From Pseudomonas putida (GTDB taxonomy: Bacteria; Pseudomonadota; Gammaproteobacteria; Pseudomonadales; Pseudomonadaceae), in the NCBI RefSeq assembly GCF_028682635.1, contig NZ_JANHLK010000012.1:124001-188000 (forward strand): DNA of 64,000 nt, written 5' to 3'. Every line of letters starts with the position of its first letter. Position 1 is the stretch's first letter. The notes beneath the pieces were generated by a model, which saw only the letters and a list, made by a program, of their open reading frames with translations, had not been told where the DNA came from and ran no database searches. Both the position numbers and the translations under genes were made by a program. Shown one piece after another: positions 36,317 to 44,821 of the stretch.

Positions 36317-36850
36317 TTAAACGGCTACGTTCATGAATCCCTGCGACCGCGCCAGCGCAAACAGGCTGAACACTTGCCAGGTCTGTTCACGCTGAAACCG
36401 GCCCGTGATGAACGGTGAAATCGGGCTGTTCAACGTGTCTGCCGGCTCCAGGCTGCCCCGGGCAAAGTGCTGCAAGCCAAAGACCTCATCGACCAACAAC
36501 CCGGCAAACACCTCGTCATGTTCCACCACCAACACGCGCCGCTGCTTGCGCGCTGCCGAGACCTCGTGGCCGAAGAAGCCTGCCAGGTCCATGATCGGCA
36601 ACAGGCGCCCGCGCAGATTGGCCACGCCCTTCACCCACGGCTTGACCCCCGGCACCAGGGTAAACCGCGGCTCGTGCAACACTTCACCGACCTCGCCCAT
36701 GGGCGCGACGTACCAGCGTTCGCCCAGGCGAAAACCGATGCCGCTCCAGCTGTCCTGCCGGGTCGGCTGGGACGGCAGGTCCGCCGCCAGCAAGCGACAG
36801 CGCCGGTCGATCTGCAGCAGCAGCTCGAAGGCGGTCAATGATTCGTTCAT
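36317..36850 (-). CDS. pilI: CheW-like adaptor PilI
   Basis: PilI (177 residues) is the CheW-type adaptor coupling PilJ to ChpA. The domain spans about residues 35-170, seen in GIGFRLGERWYVAPMGEVGEVL, VPGVKPWVKGVANLRGRLLPIMDLAGF and VLVVEHDEVFAGLLVDEVFGL; the glycine- and arginine-rich loop KGVANLRGRL is the CheW kinase contact. It begins ten bases after pilH and belongs to the same transcript. Confidence 0.94.
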   Translation of the reverse strand: MNESLTAFELLLQIDRRCRLLAADLPSQPTRQDSWSGIGFRLGERWYVAPMGEVGEVLHEPRFTLVPGVKPWVKGVANLRGRLLPIMDLAGFFGHEVSAARKQRRVLVVEHDEVFAGLLVDEVFGLQHFARGSLEPADTLNSPISPFITGRFQREQTWQVFSLFALARSQGFMNVAV

Positions 36851-36860
36851 GACCGCAGGA

Positions 36861-37226
36861 TCAACCGGCCAGCACGTTGTTCAGGGTCTTGATCAGGGTG
36901 TCTTCGTCGACCGGCTTGGTCAGGTAGTCCCTGGCGCCCTGGCGCGTGCCCCAGACCTTGTCGGTTTCCTGATCCTTGGTGGTGATGATGATCACCGGGA
37001 TGTGCCCGGTGTCCGGGTCTTTGGTCAACTGGCGGGTCGCCTGGAAACCGTTGAGGCCGGGCATGACGATGTCCATCAGCACCGCGTCGGGTTTTTCCTG
37101 GCGGGCCAGGGCCACGCCGTCTGCGCCGTTTTCGGCTTTCAATACTTCATGACCGTGCTTTTCCAGCATGCCGGTCAGTTTGTACATTTCAGTCGGCGAA
37201 TCATCGACGATCAGGATACGTGCCAT
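36861..37226 (-). CDS. pilH: Twitching motility response regulator PilH
   Basis: PilH is a 121-residue CheY-like single-domain receiver that is phosphorylated by ChpA and promotes pilus retraction or acts as phosphate sink. The acidic pocket is VDDS (Asp8, Asp9), phosphoacceptor Asp52 in AVLMDIVMPGLNG, the Thr in ITTKDQ and the Lys in LTKPVDED. The family-typical WGTRQGARDYL confirms PilH. The start at 37226 (MARILIVDDSPTEMY) is used in place of the longer frame to 37259. Confidence 0.96.
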   Translation of the reverse strand: MARILIVDDSPTEMYKLTGMLEKHGHEVLKAENGADGVALARQEKPDAVLMDIVMPGLNGFQATRQLTKDPDTGHIPVIIITTKDQETDKVWGTRQGARDYLTKPVDEDTLIKTLNNVLAG

Positions 37227-37283
37227 GGTCTTCCCCATTCTTGTCGGCGCAGGGCCCAATGGCCGAGCGTCTCTGTAGGTGTC

Positions 37284-37688
37284 TTACTGCGGCAAAACAG
37301 CGGCAAAGCCCGGGACATGGGCCTGGATCGCGTTCAGCAGTTCTTCCTTGCTGAAAGGTTTGGTCAGGAACTGGTCGGAGCCGACGATGCGCCCCTTGGC
37401 CTTGTCGAACAGCCCGTCCTTGGACGACAGCATAATCACTGGCGTGGACTTGAAGGCACTGTTGTTCTTGATTAAAGCGCAGGTCTGATAGCCATCCAGG
37501 CGCGGCATCATGATGTCGACGAAGATGATCCCGGGGTGGTGATCGGCGATCTTGGCCAGGGCATCGAACCCGTCGATGGCCGTGATGACCTCACAACCCA
37601 CGTTCTTGAGCAGTGTTTCGGCGGTGCGGCGAATCGTCTTCGAATCGTCGATCACCATGACCTTCAAGGCGCTGGGTTGCTGTTCCAT
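37284..37688 (-). CDS. pilG: Twitching motility response regulator PilG
   Basis: PilG is a 134-residue CheY-like receiver, the first gene of the Pil-Chp operon. With the pilus motors PilB it promotes extension and stimulates adenylate cyclase in P. aeruginosa. Acidic residues in VMVIDDSKTIRRT, phosphoacceptor Asp58 in IIFVDIMMPRLDG, and the switch Lys in LTKPFSKEEL are in place. The short N-terminal extension MEQQPSALK is characteristic of PilG. It is divergent from gshB, with a REP pair between. Confidence 0.96.
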   Translation of the reverse strand: MEQQPSALKVMVIDDSKTIRRTAETLLKNVGCEVITAIDGFDALAKIADHHPGIIFVDIMMPRLDGYQTCALIKNNSAFKSTPVIMLSSKDGLFDKAKGRIVGSDQFLTKPFSKEELLNAIQAHVPGFAAVLPQ

Positions 37689-37895
37689 AGTGGCTCCACC
37701 GTCGCCTTTACGAATCTATTTGTCCCTATGCGGGCCGTCGAGCCCTCGAAACCCTTGATGTTCAAGGCCCGGCACGACATGGCAGCCTTTTTAGCACAGT
37801 CTCCAAATCCAATCTATCGGCCGGCCCTGGCAGTGGTTTTTCCTTGACCGGGAACACACTCAGCGCCACTCTGACGCCACTTTTATACGCTGATC

Positions 37896-38001
37896 CTCTG
37901 TAGGAGCGAGCTCGCTCGCGATGGTCGTCAACGATAATGCGTGCTGTCAGGATGAGCGCGTTGCCCTTGAGTTTTTCGCGAGCAAGCTCGCTCCTACAGA
38001 G
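37896..38001. repeat. Paired REP element (GCGAGCTCGCTCGCGA class)
   Basis: CTCTGTAGGAGCGAGCTCGCTCGCGA and an inverted copy ending CTCCTACAGAG flank a 55-base spacer, in the divergent pilG-gshB region. It ends about 35 bases before the gshB ATG. Confidence 0.9.
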
Positions 38002-38035
38002 ATCGACATCAGCCCCACATCTTGAGGAAACACCC

Positions 38036-39007
38036 ATGAGCGTTCGTGTCGGGATTGTCATGGATCCTATCGCCAGCATCTCCTATAAAAAGGATAGCTC
38101 GCTGGCCATGCTGCTGGCCGCACAGAAGCGCGGCTGGGAACTGTTCTACATGGAGCAGCGCGACCTGTACCAGGCCGAAGGTCAGGCGCGGGCGCGGATG
38201 CGTCCGCTGAAAGTGTTCGCCAACCCGGAAAAATGGTTCGAGCTGGAAGCCGAGCAGGACGCCCTGCTGAGCGACCTGGACGTGATCCTGATGCGCAAGG
38301 ATCCGCCCTTCGACATGGAATTCGTCTATTCCACCTATCTGCTGGAACAGGCCGAAAGCGCTGGCGTGCTGGTGGTCAACAAGCCGCAGAGCCTGCGCGA
38401 CTGTAACGAAAAGCTGTTCGCCACGCTGTTCCCGCAGTGCACGCCGCCGACCATCGTCAGCCGTCGCCCGGACGTACTGCGCGAATTCGCCGACCATCAT
38501 GGCGATGTGATCCTCAAGCCGCTGGACGGCATGGGCGGTTCCTCGATCTTCCGTCATACCGCCGGCCACCCGAACCTCTCGGTGATCCTCGAAACCCTGA
38601 CCCTGCACGGTCAGCAGCAAATCATGATCCAGGGCTACCTGCCGGCCATCGTCGATGGCGACAAACGCATCCTGATGATCGACGGCGAACCGGTGGACTA
38701 CTGCCTGGCGCGCATCCCCGCTGCCGGTGAGACCCGTGGTAACCTCGCTGCCGGTGGCCGCGGCGAAGCCCGTCCATTGACCGAGAAGGATCGCTGGATC
38801 GCGGCGCAAGTCGGCCCGACCCTGCGCGAGAAAGGCCTGTTGTTCGTTGGCCTCGATGTGATTGGCGAGCACCTGACCGAAATCAACGTCACCAGCCCGA
38901 CGTGCATCCGCGAAATCGACAATGCCTTCGGCACCGATATTGGCGGCATGCTGATGGAGGTCATTGAGAAGAAGCTGCAAGCTGCAAGCCACAAGCCGCA
39001 AGTTTGA
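38036..39007 (+). CDS. gshB: Glutathione synthetase
   Basis: GshB joins gamma-glutamylcysteine and glycine with ATP to give glutathione. The 323-residue protein has the N-terminal domain (VGIVMDPIASISYKKDSSLAML) and an ATP-grasp domain. The metal/ATP segments are VILKPLDGMGGSSIFR, IDGEPVDYCLARIP, GGRGEARPLTEKD and LTEINVTSPTCIREID. The start at 38036 is preceded by TTGAGGAAACACCC; the upstream frame lies in the REP pair. The last ten residues (LQAASHKPQV) are encoded by an AAGCTGC-type heptad repeat that runs past the stop, so the native C-terminus has been overwritten or extended. Confidence 0.96.
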   Translation: MSVRVGIVMDPIASISYKKDSSLAMLLAAQKRGWELFYMEQRDLYQAEGQARARMRPLKVFANPEKWFELEAEQDALLSDLDVILMRKDPPFDMEFVYSTYLLEQAESAGVLVVNKPQSLRDCNEKLFATLFPQCTPPTIVSRRPDVLREFADHHGDVILKPLDGMGGSSIFRHTAGHPNLSVILETLTLHGQQQIMIQGYLPAIVDGDKRILMIDGEPVDYCLARIPAAGETRGNLAAGGRGEARPLTEKDRWIAAQVGPTLREKGLLFVGLDVIGEHLTEINVTSPTCIREIDNAFGTDIGGMLMEVIEKKLQAASHKPQV

Positions 39008-39053
39008 AGCGCGTGACGTACAGCTTGTCGCTCGATGCTTGAAGCTTGAAGCT
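38972..39053. repeat. Heptad repeat region at the gshB 3' end
   Basis: Four heptads AAGCTGC/AAGCTGC/AAGCCAC/AAGCCGC (38972-38999) overlap the end of gshB. Downstream an opposite-strand counterpart GCTTGAAGCTTGAAGCT (about 39037-39053) allows an inverted pairing, so it may act as terminator-like structure between gshB and tonB. Confidence 0.7.
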
Positions 39054-39060
39054 AAAATCC

Positions 39061-39101
39061 AACATTGCGTTATCATGCGCGGCCTGTGAAAACGCGATGT
39101 T
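39061..39101 (+). promoter_or_regulatory. Inverted repeat in the tonB leader
   Basis: AACATTGCGTT and AACGCGATGTT are an 11-base inverted repeat with one mismatch, spaced by 19 bases, ending 12 bases before the tonB ATG. It may be an operator or an RNA hairpin controlling initiation. It does not resemble a Fur box. Confidence 0.35.
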
Positions 39102-39113
39102 GGTTTCCTTGTC

Positions 39114-40013
39114 ATGACCCTCCCGTCCGATCTGCCTCCCGAACTCGCCCGTTACGGCGTGCGCCCGGCCGATCGCCTCGGTTTTACCCTGTTCCTGGCG
39201 GCGCTGATCCACCTGGCATTGCTGCTGGGTGTCGGCTTCACCATGGTCGAGCCCAAGCAGATCAGCAAAACCCTGGAAATCACCCTCGCCACCTTCAAGA
39301 GCGAAAAGAAGCCGGACAAGGCCGATTTCCTCGCCCAGGAAAACCAGCAAGGCAGCGGCACCCTGGACAAGAAGGCGATCCCCAAGACCACCGAGATCGC
39401 GCCGTTCCAGGACAACAAGGTACAGAAAGTCACACCGCCACCCGCCGCCAAGCCTGAAGTCCAGGAAGCCGCGCCCAAGGCTGCCGTGACCACCGTCGCG
39501 CCGAAGCCGAAAAAAGCTGCCGCGAAAACCGAAGAACCCAAACCCGTCACCAAACCTGCGGTGGCCGCACCGACGTTCGACAGTGAACAGCTGTCCAGCG
39601 ACATCGCCAGCCTCGAAGCCGAGCTGGCCCAGGAACAGCAGTTGTACGCCAAGCGCCCGCGCATCCACCGCCTGAGCGCCGCGTCGACCATGCGCGACAA
39701 GGGCGCCTGGTATAAGGACGAATGGCGCAAGAAGGTCGAGCGCATCGGCAACCTCAATTATCCCGACGAAGCCCGGCGCAAGCAGATCTACGGCAATTTG
39801 CGCCTGATGGTCTCGATCAACCGCGATGGCTCGTTGTATGAGGTGCTGGTGCTGGAGTCGTCCGGGCAACCGCTGCTGGATCAGGCGGCCCAGCGCATCG
39901 TGCGGCTGGCGGCGCCGTTTGCGCCGTTTACCGGGGACCTGTCGGATATCGACCGCCTGGAAATCATCCGCACCTGGAAATTCGCCCGCGGCGATCGCCT
40001 TTCCAGTAATTGA
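39114..40013 (+). CDS. tonB: Energy transducer TonB (TonB3-like)
   Basis: This is a 299-residue TonB-family protein of the inner membrane, spanning the periplasm to pass proton-motive energy from ExbBD to outer-membrane partners. One membrane helix lies at about 22-45 (FTLFLAALIHLALLLGVGF), followed by a Lys/Pro/Ala-rich periplasmic stretch (about 60-160). The C-terminal TonB fold shows YPDEARRKQIYGNLRLMVSINRDGS and PFAPFTGDL. Position next to gshB and near the pil genes matches PA0406 (tonB3) of P. aeruginosa, which is linked to twitching motility and pilus assembly. That role is inferred here. exbBD are not in the window. Confidence 0.9.
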   Translation: MTLPSDLPPELARYGVRPADRLGFTLFLAALIHLALLLGVGFTMVEPKQISKTLEITLATFKSEKKPDKADFLAQENQQGSGTLDKKAIPKTTEIAPFQDNKVQKVTPPPAAKPEVQEAAPKAAVTTVAPKPKKAAAKTEEPKPVTKPAVAAPTFDSEQLSSDIASLEAELAQEQQLYAKRPRIHRLSAASTMRDKGAWYKDEWRKKVERIGNLNYPDEARRKQIYGNLRLMVSINRDGSLYEVLVLESSGQPLLDQAAQRIVRLAAPFAPFTGDLSDIDRLEIIRTWKFARGDRLSSN

Positions 40014-40020
40014 TCGAAGA

Positions 40021-40101
40021 TCAAAAGATCGCAGCCTGCGGCAGCTCCTACATTTGGAATGCATTTCCCTGTAGGAGCTGCCGCAGGCTGCGATCTTTTG
40101 A
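40021..40101. repeat. Inverted repeat of the AAAAGATCGCAGCC class
   Basis: TCAAAAGATCGCAGCCTGCGGCAGCTCCTACA and its reverse complement face each other 17 bases apart, between tonB and yqgE. Confidence 0.92.
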
Positions 40102-40148
40102 CGTGCTTCGGCTTGTCAGTTCGCCCCTCCAACGCCACACTAGCGCTC

Positions 40149-40721
40149 ATGAAAAACGTCAGCCCCAGCTACCTCAAGCATCACTTCCTGATCGCCATGC
40201 CGCACATGGTCGACCCGAACTTTGCGCACACCTTGACCTACATCGTCGAGCACACGGCCAATGGTGCCATGGGGCTGGTGGTCAACCGTCCGCAGGACCT
40301 GAACCTGGCCGATATCCTCGAGCAATTGCGCCCGGACATCGAACCGCCAGCGCTGTGCCAGCACGTGCCGATCTTCATCGGCGGGCCAGTGCAGACCGAC
40401 CGCGGGTTTGTCCTGCACCCCACGGGCCAGGGTTTTCAAGCGACCGTTGATCTGGAAGGCGAACTGTCGCTGTCGACCTCCCAGGACGTGCTGTTCGCCA
40501 TCGCCGATGGCGTTGGCCCGGCGAAAAGCGTGATCACCCTGGGTTATGCCGGCTGGGAAGCCGGGCAACTGGAGGCCGAACTGGCGCAGAACGCCTGGCT
40601 GACCTGCCCGTACGATGCCGACATCCTGTTCAACACCAGCAGCGAGCAGCGCCTGGAAGCGGCGGCCAAACACCTGGGCGTCAACCTCAGCCTGCTGACC
40701 AGCCAGGCGGGGCACGCCTGA
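40149..40721 (+). CDS. YqgE/AlgH family protein
   Basis: This is a 190-residue cytoplasmic protein of the YqgE/AlgH family. It starts MKNVSPSYLKHHFLIAMPHM and shows the family blocks FAHTLTYIVEHTANGAMGLVVNRP, IFIGGPVQTDRGFVLH and VTLGYAGWEAGQLE. AlgH was named for an effect on alginate synthesis, but the molecular role is not settled. The upstream open frame (from 40059) lies in the inverted repeat. Its stop overlaps the start of ruvX as TGATGG, as in most gamma-proteobacteria. Confidence 0.93.
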   Translation: MKNVSPSYLKHHFLIAMPHMVDPNFAHTLTYIVEHTANGAMGLVVNRPQDLNLADILEQLRPDIEPPALCQHVPIFIGGPVQTDRGFVLHPTGQGFQATVDLEGELSLSTSQDVLFAIADGVGPAKSVITLGYAGWEAGQLEAELAQNAWLTCPYDADILFNTSSEQRLEAAAKHLGVNLSLLTSQAGHA

Positions 40722-41158
40722 TGGCCCTGCGGTTGATTCTGGGGTTCGACTACGGCACCAAACAGATCGGCGTTGCGGTTGGCCAGGTGATTACCGGCCA
40801 GGCCCGCGAGCTGTGCACCTTGAAGGCACAAAACGGCATTCCCGACTGGGATCAGGTCGAAGCGCTGATCAAGGAGTGGAAACCCGACGCCGTGGTGGTC
40901 GGCCTGCCGCTGAACATGGACGGCACGCCCAGCGACATGTGCGCCCGCGCGGAAAAATTCGCCCGGCGCCTGAACGGTCGCTTCAACCTGCCCTTCTACA
41001 CCCACGATGAACGCCTGACCACCTTCGAGGCCAAGGGCGAACGCCTGGCCCGGGGCGGACAGAAAGGCAGTTACCGTGACAACCCGGTCGACGCCATCGC
41101 CGCCGCCCTGCTGCTGCAAGGCTGGCTCGACGAGAACGGCGCATTGTTCGAATCCTAA
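40721..41158 (+). CDS. ruvX: Holliday junction resolvase-like RuvX/YqgF
   Basis: This is a 145-residue RNase H-fold nuclease, essential in E. coli for 16S rRNA 5'-end maturation. Key features are the first acidic motif [13 protein letters not shown], the loop [15 protein letters not shown], the Asp/Glu in YTHDERLTT, and the C-terminal [17 protein letters not shown] carrying the last metal ligand. Its start overlaps the yqgE stop, so translation is coupled. It precedes pyrR. Confidence 0.95.
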   Translation: MALRLILGFDYGTKQIGVAVGQVITGQARELCTLKAQNGIPDWDQVEALIKEWKPDAVVVGLPLNMDGTPSDMCARAEKFARRLNGRFNLPFYTHDERLTTFEAKGERLARGGQKGSYRDNPVDAIAAALLLQGWLDENGALFES

Positions 41159-41193
41159 TCCTGAAGAGCCGTCACCCGTCTCTTTTAGCTACA

Positions 41194-41228
41194 CCCCGAG
41201 CCACCTCCGGCAACGACCCGGCTCGGGC
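41194..41228 (+). promoter_or_regulatory. Hairpin in the ruvX-pyrR gap
   Basis: CCCGAGCC (to 41202) pairs with GGCTCGGG (from 41220) across 17 bases, followed after eight bases by AAGGAG, the pyrR ribosome site. With no T-run it is not a typical terminator; a leader role in pyr expression is possible. Confidence 0.4.
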
Positions 41229-41244
41229 CCAAGAAGGAGCAACC

Positions 41245-41748
41245 ATGAGCCTGCCCAATCCCGCCGAACTGATCAGCCAGATGGCGACTGATCTCAAGGC
41301 ACACCTGGAACACCGTGGCATCAGCGAACCGCGCTACATCGGCATTCGTACCGGTGGCGTGTGGGTTGCCCAGGCCCTGCTCAAGGAGCTGGGCAGCGCT
41401 GAACCTCTTGGCACACTCGACGTTTCCTTCTACCGCGACGACTTCAGCCAGAACGGCCTGCACCCGCAAGTGCGCCCGTCGGCCCTGCCGTTCGAGATCG
41501 AAGGCCAGCACCTGGTGCTGATCGACGACGTGCTGATGAGCGGCCGGACCATCCGCGCCGCCCTGAACGAACTGTTCGACTACGGTCGCCCGGCCAGCGT
41601 GACGCTGGTGTGCCTGCTGGACCTGGATGCCGGTGAACTGCCGATCCGCCCGAACGTACTGGGCGCGACCCTGTCCCTGGCAGCCCACGAGCGGGTAAAA
41701 CTTTCGGGCCCGGAGCTCGAGCTCGAACTGCAAGACCTCGCCCTTTAA
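41245..41748 (+). CDS. pyrR: Bifunctional pyr operon regulator / uracil phosphoribosyltransferase-type protein PyrR
   Basis: PyrR (167 residues) has the type-I phosphoribosyltransferase fold. In Bacillus it is an RNA-binding attenuator; in pseudomonads its mode of regulating pyrB is less clear. The PRPP loop [18 protein letters not shown] lies at about 92, the pyrophosphate loop at [16 protein letters not shown], and [19 protein letters not shown] is the family-specific arm. The AAGGAGCAACC ribosome site precedes the ATG at 41245. It leads a tight pyrR-pyrB-pyrC' operon. Confidence 0.95.
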   Translation: MSLPNPAELISQMATDLKAHLEHRGISEPRYIGIRTGGVWVAQALLKELGSAEPLGTLDVSFYRDDFSQNGLHPQVRPSALPFEIEGQHLVLIDDVLMSGRTIRAALNELFDYGRPASVTLVCLLDLDAGELPIRPNVLGATLSLAAHERVKLSGPELELELQDLAL

Positions 41749-41775
41749 TTCGCCCTATTGAGAGTCCCCCTCGCG

Positions 41776-42780
41776 ATGACGCCTTTAGATACCAAGCGCC
41801 CGCTGCAGCTCAATGATCAGGGCCAGCTGCGCCACTTCCTCTCGCTCGACGGCTTGCGCCGCGAGCTGCTGACGGAAATCCTCGACACCGCCGACTCGTT
41901 CCTGGAAGTCGGCGCCCGGGCGGTGAAGAAAGTCCCGTTGCTGCGCGGCAAGACCGTGTGCAACGTGTTCTTCGAGAACTCCACCCGCACCCGCACCACC
42001 TTCGAACTGGCGGCCCAGCGCCTGTCGGCGGACGTGATCACCCTGAATGTGTCGACATCGTCGGCGAGCAAGGGGGAAACCCTGCTCGACACCTTGCGCA
42101 ACCTGGAAGCCATGGCCGCCGACATGTTCGTCGTGCGCCACGGTGATTCCGGCGCCGCCCACTTCATCGCCGAGCATGTTTGCCCGCAAGTGGCGATCAT
42201 CAATGGCGGCGACGGCCGTCACGCGCACCCGACCCAGGGCATGCTCGACATGCTCACCATCCGCCGGCACAAGGGCGGCTTCGAAAACCTGTCGGTGGCC
42301 ATCGTCGGCGACATCCTGCACTCGCGGGTCGCGCGCTCGAACATGCTGGCCCTGAAAACCCTGGGCTGCCCAGACATCCGCGTGATCGCGCCGAAGACCC
42401 TGCTGCCGATCGGCATCGAGCAATACGGCGTGAAGGTCTACACCGACATGACCGAAGGCCTGAAAGACGTCGACGTGGTGATCATGCTGCGCCTGCAGCG
42501 TGAACGCATGACCGGCGGCCTGCTGCCGAGCGAAGGCGAGTTCTACCGCCTGTTCGGCCTGACCACCGCGCGCCTGGCCGGCGCCAAGCCCGATGCCATC
42601 GTCATGCACCCGGGGCCGATCAACCGTGGTGTGGAAATCGAGTCGGCGGTGGCCGACGGCCCGCACTCGGTGATCCTCAACCAGGTGACCTACGGCATTG
42701 CGATTCGTATGGCGGTGCTGTCCATGGCCATGAGCGGACAGACTGCGCAGCGCCAATTCGAGCAGGAGAACGCCCAGTGA
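41776..42780 (+). CDS. pyrB: Aspartate carbamoyltransferase catalytic subunit
   Basis: PyrB joins carbamoyl phosphate and aspartate, the first committed step of pyrimidine synthesis. The 334-residue protein has the carbamoyl-phosphate loop [39 protein letters not shown] and [13 protein letters not shown]. Pseudomonas PyrB has an N-terminal extension that helps form a dodecamer with PyrC' rather than using PyrI. The ATG at 41776 ([14 protein letters not shown]) is used although the frame opens at 41758. It overlaps pyrC' by four bases. Confidence 0.97.
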   Translation: MTPLDTKRPLQLNDQGQLRHFLSLDGLRRELLTEILDTADSFLEVGARAVKKVPLLRGKTVCNVFFENSTRTRTTFELAAQRLSADVITLNVSTSSASKGETLLDTLRNLEAMAADMFVVRHGDSGAAHFIAEHVCPQVAIINGGDGRHAHPTQGMLDMLTIRRHKGGFENLSVAIVGDILHSRVARSNMLALKTLGCPDIRVIAPKTLLPIGIEQYGVKVYTDMTEGLKDVDVVIMLRLQRERMTGGLLPSEGEFYRLFGLTTARLAGAKPDAIVMHPGPINRGVEIESAVADGPHSVILNQVTYGIAIRMAVLSMAMSGQTAQRQFEQENAQ

Positions 42781-44048
42781 AGCTCAGCATTCTTGGCGCA
42801 CGCGTTATCGATCCGGCCAGCGGCCTGGATCAAGTGACTGATATCCACATTGAAGCCTGCAAGATCGTCGGCCTCGGCGCCGCTCCAGCGGGTTTCGTTG
42901 CAGTAGACACCATCGACGCCAAGGGCCTGGTGGCGGCCCCTGGCCTGGTCGACCTCAACGTCGCCCTGCGCGAGCCGGGTTACAGCCGTAAAGGCTCGAT
43001 CACCAGCGAAACCCGTGCGGCGGCTGCCGGCGGCGTCACCAGCCTGTGCTGCCCGCCGAAAACCAAACCGGTGCTGGACACCTCGGCCGTCGCCGAACTG
43101 ATCCTCGACCGCGCCCGCGAGGCCGGCAACACCAAAGTCTTCCCGATCGGCGCCCTGAGCAAAGGCCTGGACGGCGAACAACTGGCCGAACTGGTTGCCT
43201 TGCGCGATGCCGGCTGCGTGGCCTTCGGCAACGGCCTGGAGAGCTTTCGCAACACCCGCACCCTGTGTCGGGCGCTGGATTACGCGGCCACCTTCGACCT
43301 CACGGTGATCTTCAACTCCCAGGATCACGACCTGGCGGAAGGCGGCCTGGCCCATGAAGGCCCGACCGCGAGCTTCCTCGGCCTGCCGGGCATTCCGGAA
43401 ACCGCCGAAACCGTGGCCCTGGCCAGGGATCTGCTGCTGGTCGAACAGACCGGCGTGCGTGCGCACTTCAGCCAGCTCACCAGCGCCCGTGGTGTCGCCC
43501 TGATCGCCCAGGCCCAGCAGCGCGGCCTGAAGGTCACGGCGGATGTCGCCCTGTACCAGTTGATCCTGACCGACGAAGCGCTGATCGATTTCAGCAGCCT
43601 CTATCACGTGCAGCCACCTCTGCGCACCCGCGCCGACCGCGATGGCCTGCGTGCCGCCGTGAAATCAGGCGTGGTCTCGGCCATTTCCAGCCATCACCAA
43701 CCTCACGAACGAGACGCCAAGCTGGCGCCGTTCGGGGCCACCGAGCCAGGCATCAGCAGCGTTGAACTGCTGCTGCCGCTGGCAATGACTCTGGTGGAAG
43801 ACGGCTTGCTGGACCTGCCGACGCTGCTGGCGCGCCTCAGCACCGGCCCTGCCGAGGCCCTGCGCCTGCCGGCGGGCAAGCTGGCGGTGGGTGGCGCGGC
43901 GGATATCGTGCTGTTCGACCCCGCGGCCTCGACCGTGGCCGGTGAGACCTGGCTGTCCAAGGGCGAGAATTGCCCGTTCATTGGGCACAGTTTGCCGGGT
44001 GTGGTGCGTTATACCCTGGTGGATGGGCGGATCAGCCACCAGGCCTAA
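42777..44048 (+). CDS. pyrC': Dihydroorotase-like protein PyrC' (non-catalytic partner of PyrB)
   Basis: This is a 423-residue dihydroorotase homologue. The amidohydrolase fold is intact ([32 protein letters not shown] block, [10 protein letters not shown]). However, the metal-binding HxH motif of active enzymes is replaced by Asn61 and Ala63 in [10 protein letters not shown], so zinc cannot be held. In P. putida such a PyrC' is known to be enzymatically inactive and to assemble the aspartate carbamoyltransferase holoenzyme. The start is GTG at 42777, overlapping the pyrB stop as GTGA; the coupling supports equal amounts. A true pyrC must lie elsewhere. Confidence 0.94.
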   Translation: MKLSILGARVIDPASGLDQVTDIHIEACKIVGLGAAPAGFVAVDTIDAKGLVAAPGLVDLNVALREPGYSRKGSITSETRAAAAGGVTSLCCPPKTKPVLDTSAVAELILDRAREAGNTKVFPIGALSKGLDGEQLAELVALRDAGCVAFGNGLESFRNTRTLCRALDYAATFDLTVIFNSQDHDLAEGGLAHEGPTASFLGLPGIPETAETVALARDLLLVEQTGVRAHFSQLTSARGVALIAQAQQRGLKVTADVALYQLILTDEALIDFSSLYHVQPPLRTRADRDGLRAAVKSGVVSAISSHHQPHERDAKLAPFGATEPGISSVELLLPLAMTLVEDGLLDLPTLLARLSTGPAEALRLPAGKLAVGGAADIVLFDPAASTVAGETWLSKGENCPFIGHSLPGVVRYTLVDGRISHQA

Positions 44049-44063
44049 GACCGCGGCGCCTCA

Positions 44064-44137
44064 ATCGCCAGCAGGGCTAGCTCCCACAGGATATGTGAAC
44101 GACACAAATCCCCTGTGGGAGCCAGCCTGCTGGCGAT
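44064..44137. repeat. Paired REP element (GCTGGCGATGG class)
   Basis: ATCGCCAGCAGGGCTAGCTCCCACAGG (one decayed position pair) faces CCTGTGGGAGCCAGCCTGCTGGCGAT in the gap between the convergent pyrC' and TM2 genes. Confidence 0.88.
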
Positions 44138-44140
44138 GAC

Positions 44141-44572
44141 TTACTTGAAGGCACCTCTGTTTTGCGCGTTACGTACCGACACTTGGTCATTCAGTGTCCA
44201 GAAGTCATACAGCACCCCCAGAAAGAACAACCCACCCGTCACCAGGTACAGCAATCCGCTGATCCACTTCCCCTGATACATCCGGTGCACACCAAACACC
44301 CCGAGAAACGTCAGCAGGATCCACGCCACGTTGTATTCGATCGGCCCGGCGGTAAACCGCAGGTCCGCTTCACGGTCCATGGCCGGAATCAGGAACAGGT
44401 CGATCAACCAGCCGATCCCCAGCAAACCGAAGGTGAAAAACCAGATCGTCCCGGTTACCGGCTTGCCGTAATAAAAGCGATGAGCCCCGGTAAAGCCAAA
44501 AATCCACAGCAGGTAACCGATCACTTTACTGTGGGTATCCTGGTGCGGGACGGGCGCTTGATAGGTGTTCAT
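44141..44572 (-). CDS. TM2 domain-containing membrane protein
   Basis: This is a 143-residue inner-membrane protein with about four helices arranged as two TM2-type pairs: VIGYLLWIFGFTGAHRFYYGK then TIWFFTFGLLGIGWLIDLFLI, and WILLTFLGVFGVHRMYQGK then LLYLVTGGLFFLGVLYDFWTL. The GAHRFYYG and GVHRMYQG turns are the TM2 signature. The function is unknown. It stands alone, divergent from the NlpC gene with a 249-base AT-richer gap. Confidence 0.88.
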   Translation of the reverse strand: MNTYQAPVPHQDTHSKVIGYLLWIFGFTGAHRFYYGKPVTGTIWFFTFGLLGIGWLIDLFLIPAMDREADLRFTAGPIEYNVAWILLTFLGVFGVHRMYQGKWISGLLYLVTGGLFFLGVLYDFWTLNDQVSVRNAQNRGAFK

Positions 44573-44821
44573 GGATGACCTCGATTCACACGATAGATAA
44601 ATATTCTTTAAATCTTTGTGACTTTTTTACGAGCAGCCGACGTATGGCACATGTTAGCGTCTCTCTCGCCAAACCCTTATAGCACTTGGCTTCTGTCCGA
44701 CAATTGCGTCCATTCGCCGCTTATTTGGTTCCGTTGACCCCAAGGTTAATCGACCAACGGCCCCGGAAGGCACAAAAAAGCTGTTATAAAGTTGCGCGCC
44801 AACACATACGAGCCCTGCCTA
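44573..44821 (+). promoter_or_regulatory. Divergent intergenic region of the TM2 and NlpC genes
   Basis: The gap is richer in A and T than its neighbours and holds no credible gene. TATAAA at 44785-44790 is a -10-like element for the NlpC gene, about 30 bases before its ATG. Confidence 0.35.

Noticed and set aside
39061..39113. Fur box before tonB
   Set aside because: The sequence is an inverted repeat but does not resemble GATAATGATAATCATTATC.
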